7,135 nt of DNA from Gemmatimonadales bacterium (GTDB lineage Bacteria; Gemmatimonadota; Gemmatimonadetes; Gemmatimonadales; GWC2-71-9): positions 1 through 7,135 of the forward strand of contig SPDF01000073.1 of NCBI GenBank assembly GCA_004525055.1, written 5' to 3'. The notes below the pieces were generated by a model. It saw only the letters and a list, made by a program, of their open reading frames with translations. It was not told the DNA's origin and searched no databases. This document shows, in pieces, positions 1 through 6,707 of the stretch. A program made the translations under genes and the position numbers. Position 1 is the first letter of the stretch, and the number at the start of each line of letters is the position of its first letter.

Positions 1-2
1 CC

Positions 3-545
3 GCCCCCATGAATACGCTCGGCATCGCCGGGCAGGTGGTCGGCGTCCTGCCCATGACACTGGTGGTGGCTCGGGATTCCCTCGCCGGAAAGCCGCCGTT
101 CGCCGACCGCGCGAGCAGCAACCGGTGGGCGGACTCCATCATCGGCGAGATGTTGATGATGCGGGCTCCCGACGTGAAGTGGAAACTTCCAGCCCAGATG
201 CGCGCGCTCGCCCGCAGCGCGCCGGGGCTCGCGGCGGATCCCGATTACCTCGGCCAGGCGGCCCTGCGCGACCCGAGGATTACGAAGGTCCCCAACCCGC
301 TGATCTCCAACATTCGGACCCTCATGGCGATCGCGGGGGGGCGCTACGTGTTCGTGCCGGCCTCGCTCTCGTTTCAGCACGACAGCACTGGAGCCGTCGA
401 GGCCCGGGCGAATGTCGCGGGCATCGATTCGCGGATGGGCGACGTCGTCTTCCGGAGCTACATCATCGCCTCCGGGGCAACCCCAACTGCCGCGATGGAC
501 TCCGTGATGACGATCCTCTTCCCGGCGATCACCGTCGAACCATGA
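3..545 (+). CDS. Conserved protein of unknown function, 5'-truncated
   Basis: I do not recognise a named family. The frame is open to the left edge, and the first ATG in view (position 9) has only eight C-rich bases before it and no ribosome binding site, so the true start is probably upstream and an N-terminal signal peptide or lipobox may be missing. What remains is about 180 residues. It opens with a strand-like hydrophobic stretch (VGVLPMTLVV), then an amphipathic helix (WADSIIGEML), then a segment with alternating helix and strand character that includes GGRYVFVPASLSF, and it ends in a helix rich in Ala and Met before the stop. This pattern resembles small periplasmic or lipoprotein alpha/beta domains that I associate with Gemmatimonadota, which is recall only. 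There are no cysteines and no catalytic motif. Its stop overlaps the isocitrate dehydrogenase start as ATGA, so the two are probably translationally coupled. Confidence 0.7.
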   Translation, partial: APMNTLGIAGQVVGVLPMTLVVARDSLAGKPPFADRASSNRWADSIIGEMLMMRAPDVKWKLPAQMRALARSAPGLAADPDYLGQAALRDPRITKVPNPLISNIRTLMAIAGGRYVFVPASLSFQHDSTGAVEARANVAGIDSRMGDVVFRSYIIASGATPTAAMDSVMTILFPAITVEP

Positions 546-1558
546 GCCACGCTGTCACGTTGATTCCAGGTGACGGGATCGGTCCGGAGATCACCGCCGC
601 CACGCTGAAGGTGCTGCAGGCGACTGGCGTGCAGTTCGACTGGGACGCACAGATCGCCGGCATGGCGGCGGTGGATCGTGCCGGCGATCCGCTCCCCGAC
701 GCAACGGTCGAGAGCATCCGCCGCACCAAGCTCGCGCTCAAGGGCCCGTTGACCACGCCGGTCGGCACCGGATTCCGCTCCGTCAACGTGGCGCTCCGGA
801 AGGAATTTAAGCTCTACGCGAACGTGCGGCCGACCCGGAGCATCGCCGGCGTGGGGAAGTTTCCGAACGTGGATCTCGTGCTGGTGCGCGAGAACGTCGA
901 GGGGCTCTACGTCGGCGTGGAACATTTCGTCCCGGTGGGCGACGATCCGCGGGCGGTCGCGGAGTCGATGGCCATCGTGACGCGCGGCGGGTGTGAGCGA
1001 ATCATCCGCTATGCCTTCGAGTACGCGCTGCGCAAGGGCCGCAAGAAGGTCACCATCATCCATAAGGCCAACATCCTGAAGATGGTGAGTGGCCTCTTTC
1101 TCGAGGTCGGCCGGACGGTGGCGGCGGAGTACGAGGGTCGGATCGCGTTCAACGACCTGATCATCGACAACGCCGCCATGCAGATGGTGCTCCGCCCCGA
1201 GCAATTCGACGTCATGGTCACCACCAACATGTTCGGCGATATCCTGAGTGACCTGGCCGCCGGCCTGATCGGCGGGCTCGGCCTGGCGCCGGGCGGGAAT
1301 ATCGGTGAGCACGCCGCAGTGTTCGAGGCGGTGCACGGTAGCGCCCCCGACATCGCCGGCCAGAATGTCGCGAACCCCTCCGCGCTCATCCTCGCCGGCG
1401 CGATGATGCTCGATCATCTCGGCGAAGTCGGGGCGGGGGACAAGGTCCGGGCCGCCGTGGCCCGGGTCATCGAGCAGGACAGCGTGCGGACCCGCGATCT
1501 CGGCGGGACCGCCACGACAACGGAGTTCGGCGATGCAGTTGTCCGGCGGATCGCCTGA
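542..1558 (+). CDS. NAD-type isocitrate dehydrogenase (isocitrate/isopropylmalate dehydrogenase family)
   Basis: This 338-residue enzyme is predicted to oxidise isocitrate to 2-oxoglutarate and CO2 in the cytoplasm as part of the TCA cycle. The family signature IPGDGIGPEI lies at residues 8-17. Aligned by eye to E. coli Icd, the substrate ligands are all present: Ser80, Asn82, Arg86, Arg96, Arg116 and Tyr123, with Lys175, and metal ligands Asp209, Asp233 and Asp237 at the expected spacing. The S-x-N element argues for isocitrate over isopropylmalate. The cofactor loop reads HGSAPDIAG (265-273); Asp270 sits where NADP enzymes carry Lys, so NAD is the likely cofactor. The length fits the short NAD-IDH group rather than the roughly 415-residue NADP enzymes. 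The ATG at 542 begins directly at the family N-terminus, overlaps the upstream stop by 4 bases and has no strong ribosome binding site. Homoisocitrate or another beta-hydroxyacid is a less likely substrate. Confidence 0.9.
   Translation: MSHAVTLIPGDGIGPEITAATLKVLQATGVQFDWDAQIAGMAAVDRAGDPLPDATVESIRRTKLALKGPLTTPVGTGFRSVNVALRKEFKLYANVRPTRSIAGVGKFPNVDLVLVRENVEGLYVGVEHFVPVGDDPRAVAESMAIVTRGGCERIIRYAFEYALRKGRKKVTIIHKANILKMVSGLFLEVGRTVAAEYEGRIAFNDLIIDNAAMQMVLRPEQFDVMVTTNMFGDILSDLAAGLIGGLGLAPGGNIGEHAAVFEAVHGSAPDIAGQNVANPSALILAGAMMLDHLGEVGAGDKVRAAVARVIEQDSVRTRDLGGTATTTEFGDAVVRRIA
1522..1525 (+). promoter_or_regulatory. Ribosome binding site for the zinc-ribbon gene
   Basis: GGAG lies 7 bases before the ATG at 1533, inside the end of the isocitrate dehydrogenase gene. 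It supports this start, which gives a 26-base overlap with the upstream gene and keeps both CxxC pairs in the product. Confidence 0.5.
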
Positions 1559-1829
1559 CGTTCCCTGCCTCACTTGTGGCACGCGGGTATTCGGCCTCAA
1601 GTGGGGCACCGACTGTCCGGAGTGTCACGCCATCCGTGAGACCCGGGCCAATCGTCTTGCCGGTCGAGTGGCGCTCGTCGCCACCGCGCTCATGGCGCTC
1701 TACGTCTGGTACCGGGTGCCGGTCGAGCCGGCCCTCGGCCGCATCTACGGCGCAATCGGCGTCGCAGCAACCTATATCCTGGTCCGTCGCATCGTGAGTC
1801 GCATTGCCATGGAGTACCTTCCCCGATGA
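1533..1829 (+). CDS. Small zinc-ribbon membrane protein, function unknown
   Basis: This 98-residue protein has no function I can name. Residues 12-15 (CLTC) and 28-31 (CPEC) form two CxxC knuckles 12 residues apart, a compact zinc ribbon. A basic stretch follows (R35, R38, R41, R45). Two hydrophobic segments, about 44-60 and 67-84, are likely membrane helices, and the C-terminus is again basic (RRIVSR). The positive charges before helix 1 and after helix 2 suggest a hairpin with the zinc ribbon and the C-terminus on the cytoplasmic side. The start overlaps the isocitrate dehydrogenase gene by 26 bases, and the stop overlaps the next start as ATGA. Third-position G/C bias and the paired cysteine motifs support a real gene rather than a chance frame. 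It could be a membrane-anchored adaptor or a rubredoxin-like metal site. Confidence 0.75.
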   Translation: MQLSGGSPDVPCLTCGTRVFGLKWGTDCPECHAIRETRANRLAGRVALVATALMALYVWYRVPVEPALGRIYGAIGVAATYILVRRIVSRIAMEYLPR

Positions 1830-3184
1830 CGAAACTCCTCCGGATTCCGGCAGCGACGGCGATCCTCCTGGCCGCTGCCCTCCCACTCTCCGCCCAGACC
1901 GGGCTGACCATTTACAACTCCGGCCGGGTACTCGTGCGGCGCACCCTGTCGATGGCCCTCCCGAAGGGTGCGTCGGAGCAGCGGGTCAACCTCGGTGCCC
2001 TCGACCCCGCAACGATCTTCCCCCTCGATCCGGCCGTCAGCCTGCTGGCCGCGACGTACGACGGCGGCACCGACCAGGCGAGCACACTGCGGCGCGCCGT
2101 GGGCCGGGAGCTGGTGTTTATGCGCGGGCTCGGCGCTGCAGACACGGTGCGCGCGACGCTGCTCGCGGTGGATCCGGAGCGGTATCGCTACGCCGATGGC
2201 ACGATCGGCTTCCAGCCGCCCGGGATGCCGCGCTTCCCGGCGGACGTCGTCATCGTCGAGCCGATAATGACGCTCTCGCTGTCGAGCACGAAGTCATTGT
2301 CCTCGCTTGGGCTGGGATACTTCACGAACGGGGCAAGCTGGCAGGCGAGTTATCAGGTGATTCTCGGTGGCAAGGATGCACGGGTGGCAGGCAACGCGGT
2401 GGTCGAGTCGAGCACACTCAGTGTGGCCGACGCCGAGCTGCAGCTGTTGGCGGGCGACGTGGGCTTGTCGCCATCGAGCCGGCCGATGGCGCGGCGGTCT
2501 CCGGCCTCGGCAGGTGTGGCGTACGAGATGATTGTCGCTGAGGAACAGCGGATCGGTGAGGCGCACCTGTACTCCGTGCCTGGCCGGGTCACGCTCCGTC
2601 CCGGACAAACATCCCTCGTCGCGCTCTTCGAGCCGGCCAGCGCCCCTGTCTCGAAGCGGCTCGTAGTGCATTCCGGTCTCCCCTATTGGGGTGGCCTGCC
2701 GCAGTACGGCGATGAGCAGAACGCACCGGTTGCCGTGACGTACGTCGTCACCCGTGCCCTTAAGACTCCCTTCGGCGATACACCGGTGCCGGGGGGCACC
2801 GCGCGGATTTACCAGAAGGACAGCGGCGGGCGCCTCCAACTCATCGGGGAATCCTCGTTGGATCACACCGCCGCGGGGCAGCCGCTTGAACTCGAAGCCG
2901 GTACCGCCTTCGACCTGACAGCCAAGCGCACCCAGACCACTTACTCCATCGCGCGCGACAAGAACAACCGATCCACCGCAACGGCTGACTACCGCGTCAC
3001 GGTAGCCAACGCGACCGATTCTTCCGCGACTGTCGACGTGTACGAGGAACGAGGGGGCGACTGGTCGGTGTTGCAGAGTTCGATTCCTGCGGGCCGCGTC
3101 TCCAGTACACGAGTGCGATTCACGGTGCTCGTACCCGCCAAGGGCGAGACGACGATCACCTACCAGATTCGGGCGTCTTGGTGA
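1826..3184 (+). CDS. Secreted DUF4139-family protein
   Basis: The product has 452 residues and starts with a clear signal peptide: basic Lys3 and Arg6, a hydrophobic core at 9-21, and a likely signal peptidase I site after Leu-Ser-Ala23. The mature protein should be periplasmic or exported. The rest is beta-rich. From about residue 165 it follows the DUF4139 pattern as I remember it: a GASWQASYQV segment around Trp172, then around 316-345 a stretch with FGDTPVPGGTARIYQKD followed by LIGESSLDHT, then a strand pair with GTAFDLTAKR. The N-terminal third lacks the long coiled coil of the DUF4140 domain that often precedes DUF4139, so this is a shorter architecture. No biochemical role is established that I can cite; family members are often annotated as mucoidy inhibitor-like. 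A GGAG 11 bases before the ATG may serve as ribosome binding site. Both ends overlap neighbours by 4 bases. Confidence 0.8.
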   Translation: MTKLLRIPAATAILLAAALPLSAQTGLTIYNSGRVLVRRTLSMALPKGASEQRVNLGALDPATIFPLDPAVSLLAATYDGGTDQASTLRRAVGRELVFMRGLGAADTVRATLLAVDPERYRYADGTIGFQPPGMPRFPADVVIVEPIMTLSLSSTKSLSSLGLGYFTNGASWQASYQVILGGKDARVAGNAVVESSTLSVADAELQLLAGDVGLSPSSRPMARRSPASAGVAYEMIVAEEQRIGEAHLYSVPGRVTLRPGQTSLVALFEPASAPVSKRLVVHSGLPYWGGLPQYGDEQNAPVAVTYVVTRALKTPFGDTPVPGGTARIYQKDSGGRLQLIGESSLDHTAAGQPLELEAGTAFDLTAKRTQTTYSIARDKNNRSTATADYRVTVANATDSSATVDVYEERGGDWSVLQSSIPAGRVSSTRVRFTVLVPAKGETTITYQIRASW

Positions 3185-4041
3185 GCGAGTTCACCCTGAT
3201 TCACCTCTCCGACCTGCATTTCGGTAGCCCGGTGGACCTGGCGCAGATCCGCGCCGTGGAGCGGCTGGCGCCTGAACTCGCACCGGACGCCGTCCTCGTC
3301 TCCGGCGACATCAGCCAGCGGGGTCGTCACGGTGAATACCAGCGCGGGTTGGCGTTTCTGGAGGGCATGCAGAAGACGGCCCCCACGCTGCTGGTGCCCG
3401 GCAATCATGATGTCGAGTGGTGGAAGAGCCCGTTCGGACTGTTCGGCCGACGGGTGCTGTACGATAAGTACCAGACCTACTTCGGGGAAGACCTGACGCC
3501 CGTGCTGCGGCTTCCAGGGCTGGTCGTGGCAGGTGCCCTGTCCGCTCACGGCCTTGCCGCCGGCTCGATGACCTGGAACCAGCGCGACCTGACGGTGAAG
3601 GGCCACATTCCGAAGTCCGAGACCGATCGGCTCACGAAGCTCTTTGCTGCGGAGCCGGCGGATGCCGCCAAGGTGGTGGTGATGCACCACAACGTCCTCC
3701 GTGGGGAAATCAGCGAACGGATGGGGCTGGCGCACTGGCCCAGCGCCCAGCGACGTCTCGACGCCACCGGCGCGCAGGTCGTGCTCTGTGGGCACGACCA
3801 CCAGGAGGGAGCGGGCCAGCTTCCACGGGGCACCGTCGTCAGCACCGCGAGCACCCTGAGCGACCGCACCCGCGGCAAGCGCCCCTCGGTGTTCAATGTG
3901 GTGCGCCTCGACCGGGACGCGGTGCAGGTGGAGCACTGGCGCTGGGATCGGGCCGCGGATGCATTTCGGGCGTCGGATAGTCACACCTTTGCTCGAGCGG
4001 GGGAGCGCCATGGGGTTGTGGGGGCAGGCCGCGACGCCTGA
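3181..4041 (+). CDS. Calcineurin-like metallophosphoesterase
   Basis: The five metallophosphoesterase blocks are present in order, numbering from the GTG at 3181: D11-x-H13 (SDLHFG), G42-D43 (SGDISQRG), G74-N75-H76-D77, H169-H170 (MHHN) and G204-H205-D206-H207 (CGHDH). These bind the dinuclear metal centre and activate water for phosphate ester hydrolysis. Spacing and length (286 residues) resemble the class III cyclic nucleotide phosphodiesterase/CpdA-like group, but substrate cannot be read from sequence and other phosphodiesters or nucleotides are possible. There is no signal peptide, so it is probably cytoplasmic. After about residue 240 the chain is Arg/Ala-rich and matches nothing I recognise; this tail overlaps the next gene by 32 bases. 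GTG at 3181 is preferred over TTG at 3178 because it gives a 4-base GTGA overlap with the upstream stop, like the other junctions here. Confidence 0.88.
   Translation: MSEFTLIHLSDLHFGSPVDLAQIRAVERLAPELAPDAVLVSGDISQRGRHGEYQRGLAFLEGMQKTAPTLLVPGNHDVEWWKSPFGLFGRRVLYDKYQTYFGEDLTPVLRLPGLVVAGALSAHGLAAGSMTWNQRDLTVKGHIPKSETDRLTKLFAAEPADAAKVVVMHHNVLRGEISERMGLAHWPSAQRRLDATGAQVVLCGHDHQEGAGQLPRGTVVSTASTLSDRTRGKRPSVFNVVRLDRDAVQVEHWRWDRAADAFRASDSHTFARAGERHGVVGAGRDA
3999..4005 (+). promoter_or_regulatory. Ribosome binding site for the SprT-like gene
   Basis: GGGGGAG ends 4 bases before the ATG at 4010. The spacing is slightly short, but it is the best Shine-Dalgarno match near the candidate starts and favours 4010 over the further in-frame ATG at 3896. 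Confidence 0.4.
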
Positions 4042-4711
4042 GACTGCCGAGGCGGTACTCCGCCGCCGGCTGGATGCGCTGGGGATGCCGCCCTTCCGCG
4101 GATTCGCGACGCACACCAACCGGACGGTGCTGCTGAGCATTACGGCGCGGGGTGTGCTCCGCATGCACCGGGGATATGCCTGGGCGCCTGACCGGGTCCT
4201 CTCGGCGATCGTGAAGTACGTGCGGCCGGGGACGCGTCGCGCCACCCGTCGGAGTGCCGAACGCGAGTTCCTGACCTTTCCGGTCGAGGTCCACGCGCCG
4301 CCGGTCCGCCAGAGCCGTCGAGGCGTCGAGCGTCCCCGTGCGGGCGACGAGGCCATCCACGTGCGCCTCGCGGAGATGCACCGGCGCCTGAACATGCAGC
4401 ACTTCGGCGGGGCGATGCCGGCCATTCGATTCCGGCTCTCGAGCCGGATGCGCACCCGGCTGGGTGAACTGGCGGTGGATGCCCGATCGGGGAAGCCGCT
4501 CGAAATAGCGCTCGGCAGGACGCACCTGAAGCATGGGTGGGCGGAAGTCGAGCAGACGGTGTTGCACGAGATGGTGCATCAGTGGCAGGCGGAGTCTGCC
4601 CTGCCAGTCGATCATGGGGCGGTATTCCGCCGGAAGGCGCGTGCGGTGGGTATCGAGCCCAGCGCGCGGCGGCACTTGGGTCATGGGGGCCCACGGCGTA
4701 CGGTAGACTGA
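4010..4711 (+). CDS. SprT-like zinc metalloprotease
   Basis: This 233-residue protein is a predicted zinc-dependent peptidase. The motif HEMVH (186-190) within VLHEMVHQWQ gives two zinc-binding histidines and the catalytic Glu187. His202 in DHGAVFRRKA is the likely third ligand, matching the HGxxF pattern of the SprT/Spartan family. Upstream, MHRRLNMQHFGGAMP (about 123-137) matches the start of the SprT-like domain, so that domain covers roughly 115-225. The first 100 or so residues are Arg-rich, contain a segment around LLSITARGVLRMHRGYA and are not assigned to a family by me. The protein stops about 30 residues after His202 and lacks the cysteine zinc ribbon that closes many SprT proteins. 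Eukaryotic relatives (SPRTN) cleave DNA-protein crosslinks; bacterial roles are unclear. There is no signal peptide, so it probably acts in the cytoplasm. The start overlaps the phosphoesterase gene by 32 bases. Confidence 0.82.
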   Translation: MGLWGQAATPETAEAVLRRRLDALGMPPFRGFATHTNRTVLLSITARGVLRMHRGYAWAPDRVLSAIVKYVRPGTRRATRRSAEREFLTFPVEVHAPPVRQSRRGVERPRAGDEAIHVRLAEMHRRLNMQHFGGAMPAIRFRLSSRMRTRLGELAVDARSGKPLEIALGRTHLKHGWAEVEQTVLHEMVHQWQAESALPVDHGAVFRRKARAVGIEPSARRHLGHGGPRRTVD

Positions 4712-4742
4712 CTTTCAACTGGATTACCAGAGGCGCGTACCA

Positions 4743-5927
4743 ATGGCGAACGCATTTGTGGGAGTGGATTTCTATGACGTGGACAGCCTTCTCTCCGAGG
4801 AGGAGCGGGCGGTGCGGGACACCGTACGCGCCTGGGTGGAGGAGCACCTCATGCCGATCATCGGCGACGCCTACATCGAGGGCGAGTTCCCCAAGCAGCT
4901 GATTCCTGGCATGGCGGACTTGGGCTTCTTTGGCGCGAACCTCCCCGAGGAGTATGGCTGCGCCGGGCTGAACAACGTGTCCTACGGCCTCATCATGCAG
5001 GAGTTGGAGCGGGGCGACAGCGGGATTCGTTCCTTCGCGTCGGTGCAGGGCGCGCTGGTCATGTACCCGATCTTCGCCTTCGGGTCGGAGGAGCAGAAGA
5101 AGCACTGGCTTCCCCGACTCGCCTCCGGTGAGGAGATCGGCTGCTTCGGCCTCACCGAGCCTGATTACGGCTCCAATCCCGGCGGGATGATCACCACCGC
5201 CAAGGAGACGACGGACGGATGGCTGCTGAACGGTGCCAAGATGTGGATCACCAACGGTTCGCAGGCCACCGTCTCGATCATCTGGGCCAAGACCGGCGCC
5301 ATCGACGACACGAAGTCGATCCGTGGCTTCATCGTGCCCGCCAGCACCAAGGGCTACACCGCCAAGGACCAGAAGGGGAAGCTCTCCCTCCGCGCGAGCG
5401 ACACCAGCGAAATCGTGCTGCAGGACTGCCTCGTCCCGAAGGATGCGATCCTGCCGAAGTCGGGCGGCATCAAGAGCCCGCTCATGTGCCTGACCCAGGC
5501 GCGGTACGGTATCGCGTGGGGCGGCATCGGCGCGGCGATGGCCTGCTACGATGAGGCGCTGAGCTATTCCAAGGAACGCATCATGTTCGGCAAGCCGATC
5601 GGGCAGACTCAGCTTCAGCAATCGCGCCTGGCAGAGATGCTCACCGAGATCACCAAGGCGCAGTTGCTGACGCTCCAGCTTGGCCGACTCAAGGATCGCG
5701 GCACGATGACGCCCGACCAGGTCTCGCTCGCCAAGCGCAACAACATCAACATGGCCTGTGAAGCCGCGCGCGAGGCGCGCCGGCTGCTCGGCGCCAACGG
5801 CATCCTGGCGGAGTATCACTCGATGCGGCACATGGCCAATCTCGAATCGGTCTACACCTACGAGGGGACGCACGACATGCACACCCTCATCCTCGGACAG
5901 GCCGTGACAGGCCTGCCAGCGTTCTAG
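4743..5927 (+). CDS. gcdH: Glutaryl-CoA dehydrogenase-type acyl-CoA dehydrogenase
   Basis: The 394-residue protein has the full acyl-CoA dehydrogenase fold: N-terminal helical domain (about 15-130), beta domain opening with CFGLTEPDYGSNPGG (about 135-240) and C-terminal helical domain. Among the family it looks most like glutaryl-CoA dehydrogenase. Compared from memory with the human enzyme, Glu89 and Arg96 (in ELERGDSGIRSF) match Glu87 and Arg94, which bind the distal carboxylate. Thr170 in WITN matches the flavin-contacting Thr, and Tyr373-Glu374 in TYEGTHDMH match Tyr369 and the catalytic base Glu370. It should oxidise glutaryl-CoA and decarboxylate it to crotonyl-CoA, late in lysine and tryptophan degradation, passing electrons from FAD to ETF. 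AGAGG lies 9 bases before the ATG. The etfBA genes follow directly and fit its need for an acceptor. Another short acyl-CoA substrate remains possible. Confidence 0.9.
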   Translation: MANAFVGVDFYDVDSLLSEEERAVRDTVRAWVEEHLMPIIGDAYIEGEFPKQLIPGMADLGFFGANLPEEYGCAGLNNVSYGLIMQELERGDSGIRSFASVQGALVMYPIFAFGSEEQKKHWLPRLASGEEIGCFGLTEPDYGSNPGGMITTAKETTDGWLLNGAKMWITNGSQATVSIIWAKTGAIDDTKSIRGFIVPASTKGYTAKDQKGKLSLRASDTSEIVLQDCLVPKDAILPKSGGIKSPLMCLTQARYGIAWGGIGAAMACYDEALSYSKERIMFGKPIGQTQLQQSRLAEMLTEITKAQLLTLQLGRLKDRGTMTPDQVSLAKRNNINMACEAAREARRLLGANGILAEYHSMRHMANLESVYTYEGTHDMHTLILGQAVTGLPAF

Positions 5928-5943
5928 TTACGATTTCGCACGC

Positions 5944-5949
5944 GGAGAG
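5944..5949 (+). promoter_or_regulatory. Ribosome binding site for etfB
   Basis: GGAGAG lies 5 bases before GTG at 5955. It fixes this non-ATG start, which also places the family N-terminus MKIAVCIKRVPD at residue 1. Confidence 0.6.
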
Positions 5950-5954
5950 TTGAC

Positions 5955-6707
5955 GTGAAGATCGCCGTTTGCATCAAGCGGGTACCGGACATGGATCTGC
6001 GATTTGCCATCGGAGCCGGGGGCAAGGCGCTCGACCCCGTTGGGCTCAAGTTCGACATCGCCGATTTCGATGGGTACGCCGTGGAGGCGGGCCTGCGGCT
6101 GGTGGAGAGCCATGGTTCGGGCGAAGTAGTGGTGGTATCGATCGGCCCCACCGCCGTGCAGGAGACGCTCCGCAAGGCGCTCGGCATGGGCGCCCACCGG
6201 GCCATTCATCTCGACGCGGCAGAAGTGCCCTTTGATGGGATGTCGATCGCCACCGCACTGGCCGCCGAGCTCAAGGAGGGCGGGTACGACCTGGTGCTCT
6301 TCGGTCGGATGGCCACCGACAGCGCCAACCAGACGGTCGGGCCGATGGCGGCGCACCTGATGGGCCTGCCCTGCGTGACGGCTATTTCGAAGCTCGATAT
6401 CGCCAATGGCCGCGGCACCGCCGAACGTCAGCTCGAGGGCGCCACGGAGACGATGGAATTCCCGATGCCGGCCGTCGTGACGATCGACGAGGGGCTCGGA
6501 CGGCCGCGACTCCCATCCCTCAAGGGGATTATGGCTGCCAAGAAGAAGCCGCTCGAGGTCAAGCCGGCCCAGCTGGGCGCGGCCAACCTGACGGTGGATG
6601 TCATCGCCTTTCCGCCGGACCGCCCGCCGGGGCGGATCATCGGTGAGGGTGCGGACGCGGTACCGGAACTCATCCGGCTTCTCCAGACCGAAGCGAAGGT
6701 GCTCTGA
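5955..6707 (+). CDS. etfB: Electron transfer flavoprotein, beta subunit
   Basis: This 250-residue protein is the small subunit of the ETF heterodimer, which takes electrons from acyl-CoA dehydrogenases on the FAD held mostly by EtfA and delivers them to ETF-quinone oxidoreductase. The N-terminus MKIAVCIKRVPD is typical. The nucleotide-binding segment DSANQTVGPMAAHLMGLP starts at Asp122. The C-terminal recognition loop PRLPSLKGIMAAKKKP is intact, with Leu189 at the place of the Leu that docks on partner dehydrogenases in the human protein. One deviation: where many EtfB proteins have an NPxD-type motif before the first helix, this one reads KFDIADFDGYAVEAGL. The GTG start has a good ribosome binding site, and the gene begins 27 bases after the dehydrogenase. 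Its stop overlaps the etfA start as TGATG, so the subunits are made in step. The length matches the family. Confidence 0.93.
   Translation: MKIAVCIKRVPDMDLRFAIGAGGKALDPVGLKFDIADFDGYAVEAGLRLVESHGSGEVVVVSIGPTAVQETLRKALGMGAHRAIHLDAAEVPFDGMSIATALAAELKEGGYDLVLFGRMATDSANQTVGPMAAHLMGLPCVTAISKLDIANGRGTAERQLEGATETMEFPMPAVVTIDEGLGRPRLPSLKGIMAAKKKPLEVKPAQLGAANLTVDVIAFPPDRPPGRIIGEGADAVPELIRLLQTEAKVL

Noticed and set aside
125..541. In-frame upstream extension of isocitrate dehydrogenase to an ATG at 125
   Set aside because: The added 139 residues are Arg/Pro-rich and unlike any dehydrogenase, the region is already coding in another frame, and the family N-terminus begins at the ATG at 542.
458..1609. 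383-codon open frame on the minus strand
   Set aside because: It is antisense to isocitrate dehydrogenase, whose catalytic residues are fully conserved on the plus strand, and its His/Arg/Asp-rich product looks like a shadow.
2413..2425. 13-base palindrome (CACACT-C-AGTGTG)
   Set aside because: It is inside a coding region, occurs once and is short enough to be chance.
2784..2801. Hairpin with 7-base arms (CGGTGCC / GGCACCG) and a 4-base loop
   Set aside because: It lies within the DUF4139 coding sequence where the codons encode a conserved-looking Pro-Gly-Gly turn, and no U-run follows, so it is not a terminator.
3896..4009. Earlier ATG for the SprT-like gene at 3896
   Set aside because: It would overlap the phosphoesterase by nearly 150 bases, and the ATG at 4010 has a purine-rich ribosome binding site just upstream.
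3160..4455. 431-codon open frame on the minus strand
   Set aside because: It is antisense to the metallophosphoesterase and SprT-like genes, is low in complexity with many Arg/Pro/His, and has no recognisable motif.
4676..4742. Possible promoter (TTGGGT, 17 bases, TACGGT) before the glutaryl-CoA dehydrogenase gene
   Set aside because: Only TTG and three of six bases of the -10 match consensus, and most of the site is inside the SprT-like coding region. A promoter here is plausible but not supported.
4140..5882. 580-codon open frame on the minus strand
   Set aside because: It lies antisense to two well-supported genes, its product is rich in His, Arg, Gly and Leu without domain motifs, and such long frames arise from G/C third-position bias.
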